NCBI GenBank assembly: GCA_037974665.1
Contig: CM075773.1
Location: 67,314,263-67,378,262, forward strand
Reading direction: 5' to 3'
DNA length: 64,000 nt
DNA from: Ehretia macrophylla
Taxonomy: Eukaryota; Streptophyta; Magnoliopsida; Boraginales; Ehretiaceae
Shown here piece by piece: positions 35,401-47,380 of the stretch; the stretch's first letter is position 1; every line of letters starts with the position of its first letter. The notes beneath the pieces were generated by a model that ran no database searches, had not been told where the DNA came from, and saw only the letters and a list, made by a program, of their open reading frames with translations. A program made the translations under genes and the position numbers.

Positions 35401-36915
35401 TCCTCGCTAGTTTTAAACATTACTCAAACATATATAACTGTTGCACACTTCATTAAGCATTTTCATCAAACATATAGCCTACACATGTCCAAAGATAGAA
35501 AATTAACAACAACAACAAATATAATAATAACAATAGAATCAATTTCATATAACAATTAAGCAAATTACAAAGGGGCATAATCAAGATTCACATAGAACTA
35601 TAACAAAAGCTCCAAAACATCTTGAAAACACATTTAAACACACAAAGAGTCATGTCAAGGTCCTAGAAGCGTGAGACAATCAAAATTGTACTTAAACCCC
35701 TTTGTAACGCAACCCGTTTTCCTTTCAAACTCATGCCATTATTCTAGATTCATAAGTGGTCTATTCCATGCTTCTAGTTAACCTATTAGACACCCTTAGG
35801 ACCCTCAAAGTCACGCAATTACCCGCATTTAGCCCGAAAGCCCCAAATTCCCTCTTTTGACTTTGTACGACAAGTATCTCACCCGAGACTCAAACAAAGG
35901 CTAGCAAAGCATAATTAGGGTCTACCTAGCCTAGGAACACCAAAAGTGAAGGCCAATTTTACCCGAATTCACGATAACCCCGAAACCCCTTTTTAAAAGT
36001 CGGCTATTTCATTCTTTTGTTAGGTTATGAGCAATTAAACCCTACGGGGCCTTCACATTACCTTCATTGACATCTAAATCACCTATTAGAACCATTAATT
36101 CAAGCTAGAAAGTTCAATTTCACAAGACCCTAGAAATTCCGTCATTATTCACCCCTACGAATCAACCATCGATTTCTACCGTTTAAAATACAAAACAATA
36201 GCATAAATGTGGTATCTACTACTTATATATAACATACATAAGCATATTTGAGCATTGCATTAGCATTTAAGAATAAAACAAGAAATTCAAGAAAGTTGTC
36301 ACATTTCAAAAATGCAAAAATAGCATGCAAATCCCTCACCTAAAGCTCGTAGGAGCACCTAGAAGGCTTGCACACACCCTAAACTACTTGCTCTAGGCTT
36401 GGAGAGGCTTGGATTGAAGATTTGTTGAGCAAAAATCTCTCATTCTCCTCCTATGCTGATTTTCGGATTTACTACAGTATTTTCAGCTTTTCTCTTCTTT
36501 TTTTTTGTTTTATGAGCTATTATATGTATATGTTGAGTATTTAAAGGGTGGGGTCAAGTTGGATGAGTTTATTGCCTACTAAGATGAGCCTAGTCAACTT
36601 AAAAATGAGTCTAATGCATATAAATTAAGTTAGCTAACTAAAACATAATGTTTCATACGTACCACTATTCATTAGCTTTAACAAATCATTTTCTAAACCA
36701 AGGCTTATATCGCTTTAAGCTCAAATGCACATTTTTCTCATTCCTATAAAAATTAATATGATTTAAGAAAAATGCTAATTCATGGTAATTATGTAGTTGA
36801 AAAACGGAATGAATAGTAACTAAAGAAGACAACAAGCAAAGCATAGAAGAAATGCGCAATTAGTGGATGCAACAGTGAATGAATGTACAACAAAAATCTC
36901 AGGTGTCACAGGGTG
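32461..36915 (-). mobile_element. Gypsy solo LTR (minus, 4445 bp) inserted in the Tekay RT
   Basis: LTR 32466-36910; on the minus strand TGTGACACCTGAG...GATCGGGGCGTTACA. Flanks AGGTG (32461-32465) and GGGTG (36911-36915) are a 5-bp TSD with one change. Removing it rejoins RT just upstream of the F-I-D-D box. Minus-strand order is a TATA candidate (TTTAAATA near 36535), a leader ending AGGTGAGGG near 36345, a long AT-rich part, then the shared GTACATCCGGAGTAC block near 33295. No gag or pol is seen inside. The length is large for one LTR, so a further nested insertion in the AT-rich part (33600-36200) is possible but no boundary was found. Confidence 0.8.
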
Positions 36916-37760
36916 TTCCAACCATATCTAGACCAGTTCGTAGTGATATTTATTGATGATAGCTTGGTATATTCAAAGACTGAGGAGGAGCACAAGAGGC
37001 ATTTACATTTGGTATTGCAGAAGTAACGGGAGCACCAGTTATTTGTTAAGTTCAGAAAATGTGAATTTTGGCTCAAACAAGTGGCATTCTTGGGACATGT
37101 AATATCTCAAGAAGGGATTGTTGTGGATTTATCGAAGATTGATGTTGTGCAATCATGAAAGAAGCCGGAGAATGTCACCGAGGTGCGTAGTTTTCTCGGC
37201 TTGGCAGGATACTACAGAAGGTTTGTAAAGGATTTCTCCATGATTGCAAGGCCATTCACGAAGCTCACACAAAAGAAGCCTAGCTTTGTGTAGGATGATA
37301 AGTGTGAGAACAACTTTCAAGAGTTGAAGAAGAGATTGATAACTGCTTTTGTCTTTGCATTGCTCGAGGGAAGTCAAGGATTTGTCATGTATAGTGATGC
37401 CTTGAAGGAAGGACTGGGGTATATATTGATGCAAAACAATCAAGTTATCACCTATGCATCACGGAAGCTGAAGCCTTATGAGGTGAATTACCCTACACAT
37501 GACTTAGAGCTTGGAGCCATTGTCTTTGCATTGAAGAAATAAAGGCATTATCTACGGGGAAGTAAGTTCGAGATATTTACTGACCATAAGAGCTTGAAGT
37601 ATCTGTTCTCCCAAAAAGAGCTAAATATAAGGTAGAGAAGATGGATGGAACTCCTAGATGACTACAACTGCACAATAAATTATGTGCCCAGGAAAGCAAA
37701 TGTTGTGGCAGATGCATTGAGCCGGAAGACAAGTTTGGCAAGACTGGAGATCAAAGAATA
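36916..37760 (+). pseudogene. Tekay-like reverse transcriptase C-terminal half and RNase H
   Basis: Resumes directly after the solo [24 protein letters not shown] (catalytic F-I-D-D at about 36949-36960), [26 protein letters not shown] and [19 protein letters not shown]. RNase H follows at 37324-37542: [16 protein letters not shown] (first D), [29 protein letters not shown], then [13 protein letters not shown] and [10 protein letters not shown] near 37700. Stops near 37024, 37156, 37291, 37540 and 37633. Confidence 0.93.
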
Positions 37761-38800
37761 GGAGATGCTTGAGGAAGTAAGTCAGTGAAGGCTTGAGTTA
37801 ATAGGTAGCGGAGTCTCCTTCAATGCTCATTTGGTTGTACAACCTACATTACTATCTCAGATCCGAGAAGCTCAACAACAAGACCCTCAACTCCAGAAGG
37901 TGAAAGATAACAATCCGGATTTCAAATTGCATGAAATTGGATTGTAGAGATTCAGAAATCGAATTTGTGTGCCAAATGATTCAAAGTTGAAGAAAAATGT
38001 ACTTGAAGAAGCCCATAACTCTAGATATACAATTCACCTAGGAGGTACCAATATGTATCGAGATCTAAAGCAATATTATTGGTGGAATAACATGAAATGG
38101 GAGATTGTAGAGTTTGTATCTCAATGTTTGACATGTCAACAGGTGAAGGCGGAGCATCAAAGACCCGCAGGGCTTCTACAACCTTTAGAGATTCCGCAAT
38201 AGAAGCCGGAAGATGTAAAGATGGATTTTTTGATAGAGTTACCGAGGTCTCCTCGAGGATGTGACGCAGTGTGGATCATTGTGGATAGATTGACAAAAAG
38301 AGCTCACTTCATTGCGATAAACAAGAGTGATAGTCTTGAAAAGCTAGCTAATTTGTATGTAACTAACATAGTGAGATTGCATGGTGTGCCAGCTAGCATT
38401 GTGTCGGACAGAGATCTAAAGTTTACATCTCGGTTCTGGCATAAATTGTAAGGAGCCTTAGGAATGAAGTTGAGCTTTAGTACAACATACCATCCTCAGA
38501 TGGACGGACAGTCTAAAATGACTATTCAGATATTGGATGACATGTTGAGAGCATGTGTGATGGACTCTAGAAGTAGTTGGGAGAAGCATTTGCCTTTGGT
38601 GGAGTTCGCTTATAACAACAGCTTTCAAGCAACTATTGGTATAGTACCATACGAGGCTTTGTATGGTAGGAAGTATAGGTCACCATTATATTAGGATGAG
38701 GTTGGTGAGATGAAAGCCGTAAATCCCACATTGTTGCCGGAGTTAATGGAGAAGATTGAAAATGTGCAATTGATTAGACATAGCAAAAGAAGGAAGCTAA
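37761..38800 (+). pseudogene. Tekay-like integrase
   Basis: The HHCC region contains HNSRYTIHLGGTNMYRDLKQYYWW (38013-38080) and SQCLTCQQVK near 38120. The core follows: [31 protein letters not shown] (38221-38320), [14 protein letters not shown] near 38398, TTYHPQMDGQSK near 38476 (E of the D,D35E triad replaced: the family reads DGQSER) and LVEFAYNNSFQATIG. Stops at 38201, 38449 and 38692. After ENVQLIR at about 38760-38780 the reading jumps to SKRRKLSPRYVG, so about 40 residues usual between integrase core and GPY/F module seem deleted. Confidence 0.9.
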
Positions 38801-39155
38801 GCCCAAGGTACGTTGGGCCATTTGAGGTTTTGGGTAGAGTCAACAAGCTACCATATCAGTTGGATCTATTACCAAATCTTTCCAACATCCACAATGTGTT
38901 CCATGTTTCAATGTTGAGGAAGTACCATCCCGACCCCTCTCACATACTAGAGCCAGAACTGTTGCAACTTCGAGAGAACTTGTCCTATGAAGAAAGACCC
39001 GTAATCTTGGATGAACAAGAGCAGGAACTATGCAATAAGAGCATTCCTATGGTGAAAGTTCCTTGGGATCACCATGGGGATTAGCGAAGCCACTTGGGAG
39101 AAACGCAACCAAATGGAGCGTCAATATCCAGAGTTGTTTGCAAGGTACAAATAAA
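38801..39155 (+). pseudogene. Integrase C-terminal module and chromodomain
   Basis: LSPRYVGPFEVLGRVNKLPYQLDL (GPY/F module), VFHVSMLRKYHPDPSH, then SYEERPVILDEQEQELCNKS and MVKVPWDHHG up to a stop at 39082; the next frame continues ISEATWEKRNQMERQYPELFA. The last part is the chromodomain that classes the element as a chromovirus and, in the family, tethers integrase to chromatin. Confidence 0.88.
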
Positions 39156-39175
39156 TTAGGAAGACGTAATTCTTT

Positions 39176-39187
39176 TAAGGGGGAGGA
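39176..39187 (+). promoter_or_regulatory. Polypurine tract of the Tekay-like element
   Basis: TAAGGGGGAGGA immediately before the 3' LTR start TGTAAGACC at 39188. Confidence 0.93.
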
Positions 39188-42100
39188 TGTAAGACCTAGC
39201 ACGAGACCTCATATGCATATAGGTCATATAATGCATAAATAGATCATTTTATGTGCATTTATATCATTTAATGTGCATTTACATCGTTTTGCATGCATTG
39301 GCATCATTTAACGTGTATTTAAGTTCAATTACGTGCATTTAAATGTTTTATATATCGAAGACATTAATTAAATTTTATAGTGTCACAATATCTAACTAAT
39401 CTAGTTAGAATAGAACAAAATGGCTAGCTAGAAATTTAGATTTAGTTGGAAGGGCAACTTAGTCATTAAGACCCTTAGATATTTCCTACCTAACTTATTA
39501 CTATTCTTGTCTAGCAAAAACACACACAACACACACTAACACACGGTTCACACACCACACACACTCACACACGGCTGAGAGAGGAGAAGAAGAAGAGAAA
39601 AAATAAAGGAAGAAATAAAGAAGAAAGAAGGAAAATGAGAGATCTTAAGCCATTTTCAAGCTATTTCTTTGCATTTTCTAGCTTCTTCAAGTGTATATCT
39701 TGCTTCTCTTGCTTTCATACTCAAGATCTAAGGTGAGGGATTCTTTCAAAACCTATTGTTAAAGCTCATCCAAGGTTGTATCATGTATATATGTTGTTGA
39801 TCTTGCTTGTGGTGCATAAATTAAGAGTTTGGTGTATTATTTGTGTTGTATAGGTTGTTTAAGCTAGGGCTATATTTCATATATATGTACATAAGGACTT
39901 GATAAGTTGAAGAGTTTAAATTTGAGTGGAGTAAAGTTGTATACATGTGTTAAAAGGTTTGAGTTGCTTGCAATGAATGAAAATGGAAGTCAAGAACATT
40001 AGGGCTTAGATGATGTCTTGAATGTTCTATGAATTATTGGTTGATTCATGGGTAATATAACATGATTCTTGAGTTGGCATATATTGTTTAACGATGCCAT
40101 TGAGTATATTAAGTATTGGATTGGTGTTAGAAACAAGGCAATAAGCTAACAAGTAAAAAAAGAAACAAGAGATCAGTGCATTTTGCTGAAGGATCCGGTC
40201 GACCGGATCCAAGTCCAGTCAACCGAATATCATTGGACATGATCCGATCAAGTAGATCTGGTCGACTCAGTCGACAAAATGACTCGACCGGATTGTCCTA
40301 TTTTGCCCATTTTGTGCTATTTTCGGTTGTGATCAAGTGTGTAACGCCCCAACTAGACCCTTCCTACGATCAGTCAAGACGCAATGGAATTTTGGCAGTA
40401 TAACGACAGTAATTAGGACACCGAGGCTCTAAACCAACCTCTTCGAAGCTTATACAACCAACTCCACAACAGTTCAACCACAATATATAATAAACATTCT
40501 TTTACCATTGCATCCATAGGTTATACGCCTCCATTCCAACATCATACATTTATTATATAACATACATTCCCAAAATATATTATAACCAAACTAGTAGCCT
40601 AATCATATTCTAAAACAAGACTACTAAACTAGCAACAATTAATCCATTATCCTTACAACATCTTATACATTATAAACTTCTAAGTACATACAACCAACTA
40701 GTTTAATATACAAGATAACAAAAGAGTGCAACATCAGATATCAAGGACAAGACTCTGGCACATAGTACTCGTCCATATATGGCATATTATCCTCTTTTGG
40801 AGGCACGTACCTGTAATCTGGATCGGTAACACATGTATGCATGCAATAAATAAGAGTGAACTTATATAAAACAAGCCCAGTAAGGATTCGATAGATCTCT
40901 AACAGTATTTACTATACTCCTTGAAAATCATCCTTTGAGCAGTAAACACACAATAATCATCAATAATAATATAAGCGCATTAATTATAATGACCAATTAA
41001 TAAATGATACTCTAGTTGGTGTAGCTCCAAACGTCATCACGATCTCAACCATTCTTCTTATAACTCCCTATTACTCACACACCCGAGGTACTTCTCTAGC
41101 CCCTCCCTCCATGATACCTCCGTCATGCGAGCTAGGGGTAGCCTATGATAGTCATGTCATTTTCAACCCGACAGCCCGATACTGCCCGAGAGGTGGCACA
41201 CACATACTAAGACTCATGACAATAATAATAATCATTCAAATCTTAATAGGACAACCTTTCACGTTGACTATCTCCCAGCTCATCAATAATCAATCAATAA
41301 TCATCATTTCAACAACATATCATCTAATAAACAATTAACAACTCAACAACTAAGTTAGATGACAAAGTAGGCCATCCAACTTAACATGCAATAACCACAC
41401 AACCAAACCCTAGTCTAACCATCAACAACTCACAATTCAATCACTCAAACACCACCCAAACATTCAAATGCATAATTCAACATTTTAAAGAAAGACAACC
41501 CAAATTTCTAAAAGTCATAACTTATATTCTACTAATCCGATAACCTCCAAACTAGTTTCTAGCACTCACCCACTCAATCAACAACATTCACCCCCTCGGA
41601 AACCAACCATAAACCATTCACATCAAGCCCAACAACCCTAAAACCCTAATGCATCAAGGCTGAAATTTTTGGACTTTCACACCGACATCACAATCAAAAT
41701 TTCGTCATTACAACATTACTACCACGTATTTAACAAACTTTTACAAGCTAATAGCAATCGATTCCAACCACCACAACTCCAATTATTCAACAAATAGCCA
41801 ACAACTCAACTTTAATACCCGAAAAATAAAAATTCATGCTACAACGGTTCAAATCTTATATAAACACATATAAACGATCCTTAGCTTGCACTAAGCAATA
41901 ATATAACATCAATTCAACATTCTAAATGTTCAAATTTCAATTATATGCAAAAATATAAAAAAGATATTTTGAGATCTAGAATTTTTCTCTCACCTTTGAT
42001 CCAAAACAAGGTTATGAATGCGTGCAGTGCATGCCCAACAAGCGGAATCCAACTCGGTTAGAAAAACTACGGACAAAAACCAAGTTTTTCAAGTGAATTT

Positions 42101-43858
42101 TGCTTTGAAAACCTTTGAAATTTTCTCTCTATTTTTCTCTCCAACCTCTCGGCAATGTGTGTATAGAGTGAGTATGTTTTGTGAGCTTTTAATGTATGTT
42201 GATGCTTAATAGCTCAAAATCAAACAAATTTTAAAAAGTCAAAGTTGAACACTTGTTATTTTTTTTAGTATTTTTAGTCTTTTAATTTCATTTTCTTGAC
42301 TATTTTTCTTGCTCAAGTAAAAAAACTATATTTAGTAGTTTAAGAATAGGTGACAACATTTTCAGATGTATACTCATACACCTGCTCGGGTAAAAACTCG
42401 ATTTTCGTAAAAGAAAGTGTAAAAACCTTTAAAATTTCAAAACCGATTTGAAATCTGTTTTAATCAAACACAGGTCTATTAATATCCAAGGACTAAATTT
42501 TTAAACGTTTAAAACACCCCTGTAAAAATTTTTGCGGACGTGCATCCAAAATACTATTCACTAAAACCGTCGATAAAATTTCTGATTCCGTTTTTTATGA
42601 AAAATTCATGAATGCACACATAGTATGTATTAGGAATATAAATCACATATTTAGCACATTCTAACTTATATAACACAGACAGGTCAAATCACGCAAATCG
42701 AGGTAAAAACACGCAAATTGAGGTAAAGACAAAATATGGGGTCTCACAAAGTGCGTACCTTTGTGGAATCTTAATGCATGTTAAAAATGAAGCTTCAAGG
42801 GTTCAAATGCATGATATGTCTATGAGAACTTAAATATGGATGATTCGAACTTGTATTTGCTCAATGTATATATGCTAAGTTTTGAATAGTCTTCATGCTT
42901 GTCCCTGAGAATACCTGTTACAGTTGCAACCTCTAGTTTGTTAACGTATAGGAATGAAGTGATATGCGGAACAAAATGCTTACGACTATGATAGTGGGAG
43001 ACAACTCTTGCGTCCGTATGAGACACATATCTACCTTATCCCCTCCTACTTGTCTATGATAAAGGAATGAAGTGATATGCGGAACAAAGTGTACACGTTT
43101 GTGATAGTGGGAGTCACCTCTTGTATCCATATGACTCACCCCTCTACTCTTGTACCACTCTCTTGATCAAGTCCGATATGTTATAATCTTATTATGTTTC
43201 TCGCAATAAGATATGTCTCTACCTGTTTCATTAAACTAAGGTGATATATTGTTTATGCATAGTTATGTTCTTATGTGCATGGCATAGTTTTACCAAAGCA
43301 TTTGCAAAAGATAAATTGTTTGTGAAAACCCTTCTATTTTTCCTCCCTTATTGAGCTAAGTGTAGCTCACACTCTTTATTCACCCCTTTCAGGAGAGGTT
43401 GAGCCTGAGTAGACCCTTCAAAAAGATGATGAAATGCCTTGGTTCGATGATAACGATTTCTATTTACTATGATCTTCATGTTGGTTGTTGAAGATACTTT
43501 CTATAATTGACAATTTGAATTATTATAATAATCTTTTGGATTATAGACTTGTAACTAAGATTAACTATTTTTCTTTTGGGCAACTATGATGTAACTAAGT
43601 TTAGTATTGCTATTCTTTTGAGACCTAGACACTTGATTGTTGGTTAGACAATATGTATGCACAGATGGCTCAAGGTCTTGTAAATGTGAAATAGATGAAT
43701 GTCACCCTACTTTTGGCCGATGACTTGTGAAGTCTTGAAGTTTCTTATGGGATATAAATGGAAGTACAGGTTATTAAGCTATGAATCATAGGTATCTAGC
43801 GTTACGAACATCACGTACTGGCCTTAGCCTCTGCAGGTGTCCGGGTTGGGGCGTGACA
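39188..43858 (+). mobile_element. 3' LTR of the Tekay-like element, interrupted by a solo LTR
   Basis: 39188-40339 and 42754-43858 together match the 5' LTR. Without the 2409-bp insertion and its TSD the length is about 2257 bp, against 2236 bp. It ends GGGGCGTGACA and is followed by the TSD CTATT. Confidence 0.93.
40335..42753 (-). mobile_element. Gypsy solo LTR (minus, 2409 bp), TSD AAGTG
   Basis: LTR 40340-42748; minus strand TGTGAGACCCCATATTTTG...TAGTTGGGGCGTTACA. Flanked by perfect AAGTG at 40335-40339 and 42749-42753; the uninterrupted 5' LTR reads CATGTGCGTAC at this point. The minus-strand order (leader ending AGGTGAGAG near 41990, later a conserved block near 41110-41210) matches the other chromovirus LTRs here. 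The frame 41111-41338 is not a gene. Confidence 0.9.
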
Positions 43859-44270
43859 CTATTTCTATGAGTACTTTGGTTGTATAGTGGTCTACAATGT
43901 AACAAATTTGAAGGTAGTCTTCCTTTGCAAATCTTTCATAAAACCTAGGATTAATCTTGAAGATAGTAACGAATGAATAGACTGGATGATACGACAACCT
44001 ATGTAGAGGGCCATTATGTAACCTGTACCGATAAACATAAACCTTCAGGGCCTTGTGGAGTACTTCTAAACTTCTGAAAATAAGTGTCAGGACCATAATT
44101 TATTTTTACAAGTACAAGGGAAAAATATGAGATGATAATTATGTTGGTTATTCTATAATCATATTAATTTCTGGAAGATGAAAGTTATTGATTTTTGAGT
44201 TTTGCAAAGGAAATCTGTTAAGAAGTTACCATTTCTCCTAATATACTTGACTTCAAACTACCACTATTAG
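43859..44270 (-). pseudogene. Endogenous pararetrovirus: region downstream of RNase H
   Basis: An open minus-strand frame of about 80 codons at 44096-43859 runs into the Tekay insertion and continues at 27870. It contains a PRFYERF phrase and hydrophobic stretches. Its place directly after RNase H suggests the C-terminal part of a caulimovirid polyprotein. I cannot assign a function. Confidence 0.5.
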
Positions 44271-45480
44271 AACCAATCTTCCCACCATAGTATATTTCAT
44301 TTGAAGTAAGACCTTTTATTTGAATTGGAGCATTTTTGGGAAAGAAAACATGTCCATCTCAATAAGGAAATGTTCACTAATGAGATTATACTCGAACATT
44401 TCAATTCCTTGTTTGACTGAAAAGATCTGTTTATAGGTGGAGTGATAGTGTAATTTGCTGTCTTCCAAAGCTCTACTGTTATAACTGCAAAGGTGCCTCT
44501 TTTTGAACCCAACTTCTTCTTATAGCATTGCTCCCCAAAAATGATCTCTAGAGTCGGGTGGTAGGATACTTTTTCCTATTTGAAGGATTTTTTAATGGCA
44601 TGAGAGATTTTGAGATCTCTTTCAGTTTTCAGATAGCATTTGTGCACTACTTGTTCTAAGGAGGAGCATTCATCTTCAGCTGTCTTGACAATGGAGTTCT
44701 ATACTTGACCAAATCATGGACAAGTCTACCATGTAGTTTACAATACCCAAAAACTATTTCATTTGCTTGAATGAAAGATATTTATTTGGATAACTATCAA
44801 GTTGAGTTGTAATGTACGGTTGAAGATGGTATCATCATTTTGAGATGTGCATCCTAAGAAAAGCAACTTAAGTTTCTCCAAATGACCATTTTCTTTTTTT
44901 AGAGCATAATCCTATACTATTGGACTAGATCATGGAACTTGGAAAGGAAAGTTGAATGAGAATCAATATTTGAGGAAAAAAATAGAATATTGTCAATACA
45001 AAGCAAAGCACTATGAAGAATAGGCTAAAACATTTTGACCATTGCCTTCTGGAAGAGTGAATGTGTTGTCTTGAGCTCGAAAGGCATGACCAAAGCACTA
45101 TGGTGATCCAGAATACAGAATCTTGTCTTCGCCTATCTACTGGCGTAATTCCAAGTTGCCAAAATCCTTCCTTGAGGTCAAATTTTGAGAAACTTTGAGC
45201 TTGAGGTAGCTTATGCAATAAGACTTCAATCTTCAGAAGAGGCATTTTGTCATCTATAAAGAAATGATTAATTAGTTGATAGTTTATTACCAATCTCAGC
45301 TTTTTTCTAGCTTGTTCTACTCTATTTCTCATGTAGAAAGCTTTACACGCCTAAGGAAATGTTGTTGGTTCAATTAAACCTTCCTTGATAAGTTGTTTTG
45401 CTTCTTTGCGTGCCAATTTGTAATGATCAGGATGCATTCCTGAATGGCTTGCTTTTGTGGGATTGATGTCTTTATTCATT
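44271..45480 (-). pseudogene. Endogenous pararetrovirus reverse transcriptase and RNase H
   Basis: The minus strand at 45332-45100 reads LRLVINYQLINH and FSKFDLKEGFWQLGI, signatures of Caulimoviridae RT rather than of Ty3 or Ty1 elements. The catalytic box region near 45000 reads I-D-N rather than D-D, so an aspartate is altered. RNase H-like pieces (STYKQIFSVKQGI, then a FLIEMD strand) lie near 44440-44340. There are many stops and at least two frame changes. This is an inactive relic of a virus copied into the plant genome; the genus is not resolved. Confidence 0.8.
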
Positions 45481-46160
45481 TTGAATCACAGTGAGATATA
45501 GAACTCTAGGTTAGTCCACAAGGGAGAGGTGCACTTACCCAATAATTCTGAAGGAGCATAAGCACAAGAAATTCGTATTATCTCATCCTTAGTTGTTCCA
45601 AGTGCTTCTACCGGGTATATGTATGGGATCTTTGTCCAAGGTAGTAAGCTCTTCTTATGCTTGAGTCCATCTGGTCGTCATACCATCTTTTTGAGTGAAT
45701 GAAAAATATCAAATCCTAATAGAAGATCTTTTCTGAGTAAATTTGAACCCTAAATACGGTTCTTAAATAGATATCCAAGGAATAACTAGATGTATAATGG
45801 CATTCTTATCAACTTGATAGGAAATGCTTCTCTATTTACTGCCTTGAATAGCTTAAGTTAGGGTTCCCAATAAACAGGTGGTAATATGCTTGGGTTCATG
45901 ATGGAAAAGGTTGCACTTGTGCCTAGGAAGGCAATCCTAGGGATAGGGTTGCCATATTTTTCTAGAAGAATGTAAATTTTGGCCAGTGCAAACGGAGTTG
46001 ACATTGGACTAGATGTCTGCATTTCTTTGATTTTTCCTGTGTAGTATGGTTTATTGTGCATATGTCAAAGGGAAAAGAGTCATCACTAGTTCCTTCTTCT
46101 TCCAAAGATGAGTCTTTGGAAGTCTCATCAAAGTAGTCTTCAGTTACCATAGCCAAGATT
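45481..46160 (-). pseudogene. Endogenous pararetrovirus protease region
   Basis: The minus strand near 46156-46080 is acidic (ED- and S-rich linker). Near 45990-45860 it reads PIPRIAFLGTSA followed by NPSILPPVYW. The position between the zinc knuckle and RT, and the spacing to the RT, fit the aspartic protease; the active-site D-T/S-G appears as G-T-S, so catalysis would be lost. Stops follow toward RT. Confidence 0.65.
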
Positions 46161-47380
46161 GTACCTTCTATTGGTTCGTCATTGATGAAAAATAAGGATT
46201 TAACATCTGCATCATCAAGGTTTTAAACTTGTGCAATATGATTAACCAAGCTTCCTCTCTTCCTTTTGTTAGGGCACTGCTTTGCATAGTGACCTTTTTG
46301 TTTGCAAATGTAGCACCTGTCTGACTTTTTAAATCTTTACTTTTTTTTTTTAAAGAACCTTCATTTCTTCTTCCTGGAAAAAGGTCGAAAAGACCCATTT
46401 TTCATCTATTTAAAATGCTTCTTTTTCTATAGGACATAACATGTACATCTACACCTTTTGTTCTTGCAATTAATCTTTAATTTTGGGTAATCATAGGCTG
46501 AACCCAATAGTTTTCCCTGATCCTCCAATTGTCACAAGAATTTTATGGTTGCATAAATTTTCAAGTGAAACAAGAGCATTCTGGTATAACTCTCCAAGAT
46601 ATGAATTGTTTAATGGGAAGTTTTCTACCTAGAGAAGATTGGCAATTTCATTGACAAGTGGCTCAAATAGAGAGTTAAGAAATGTTTTCTTTAGATTCAC
46701 ATCATTGATACCATTTAGTGCACAGAACCTCTTAGACATTTGTTCATAATGTCTTTCAAGGTCTTTCCATTTTTGAAGAACAAAATTTGATAATAAGGTA
46801 CTTTTCTCCAACTTGAGTAGGAAAGTGATCCTATGAGCCAAAGAATTCATTATTAATGTATGCAATTAGGGCATCAAACTTCTGAGATTATAGGATTTGA
46901 AGTTGTCGATATGGTCCAAGAGCAATCTACAATTGTCGTAGTCTTCCATGAAGTTTGATGACAAATTTGTCTACTACAATAGGAAGCGCCATTCCTACTT
47001 GCAGGAGTTTTGTAGTACACAAAACATGCATCTCATAGTTCTTACCTCTCCATTTTGATGGAGGGACATTATCAAAGGAGAATCCCTATGTTGGATCGTT
47101 ATTAAATTTGTTTTGTCGTTTAGTTTGTGAATAAAACTGAGAATGTTCTTGTTTCTATGGGTCGGGCCTTAATTCTAGTTCATCTGTATCTTTGATTAGC
47201 AGATCTTGGTGAGAGGATTCTGTCATGAGGATGGGTAGGCAATAGTTATCATCTTCCGAATTGTATGAATCTACATTGTGGTCTTGTAAAATCCAGGATG
47301 GTTTGGCTTTCTTCTTTTCTTTTGCACCTACCATTTTTTGTAAAAAGGTAGTGAGTGGATTGGATGGCTCGACCATGAAT
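46161..47380 (-). pseudogene. Endogenous pararetrovirus coat-protein region with zinc knuckle
   Basis: A CCHC knuckle, C-x2-C-x4-H-x4-C, is readable on the minus strand at about 46316-46274, preceded by a Lys/Arg-rich stretch. Upstream (about 47100-46630) the reading contains VPPSKWRGKNYEMH, TTKLLQVGMALP and KTFLNSLFEPLVNEIANLL, which match the caulimovirid capsid layout in order. Stops separate these pieces. The frame 47376-47155 is an acidic segment just upstream. Confidence 0.7.

Larger units (their letters stand above)
27871..43858 (+). mobile_element. Tekay/Del-like chromovirus (Ty3/gypsy), 16 kb with two nested solo LTRs; TSD CTATT
   Basis: LTRs 27871-30106 and 39188-43858 (the latter enlarged by a nested solo LTR). 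PBS, gag, protease, RT, RNase H, integrase, chromodomain and PPT are in order on the plus strand. Perfect TSD CTATT at 27866-27870 and 43859-43863. RT before integrase plus a C-terminal chromodomain place it among chromoviruses. Stops in every domain and the RT insertion make it non-functional. Confidence 0.95.

Noticed and set aside
40340..42748. Reading the solo LTRs at 32466 and 40340 as plus-strand elements because they begin TGTAACGCCCC
   Set aside because: The order of TATA-like box, leader ending AGGTGAG and conserved block, and the termini of the paired LTR element at 27871 (start TGTAAGACC, end GCGTGACA), show that TGTAACG is the reverse of the LTR end, so both are minus-strand.
43824..44096. 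A viral movement protein in the 44096 frame
   Set aside because: It lies downstream of RNase H on the minus strand, whereas movement protein lies upstream of coat protein in this family, and no movement-protein core motif was seen; left as unassigned C-terminal region.
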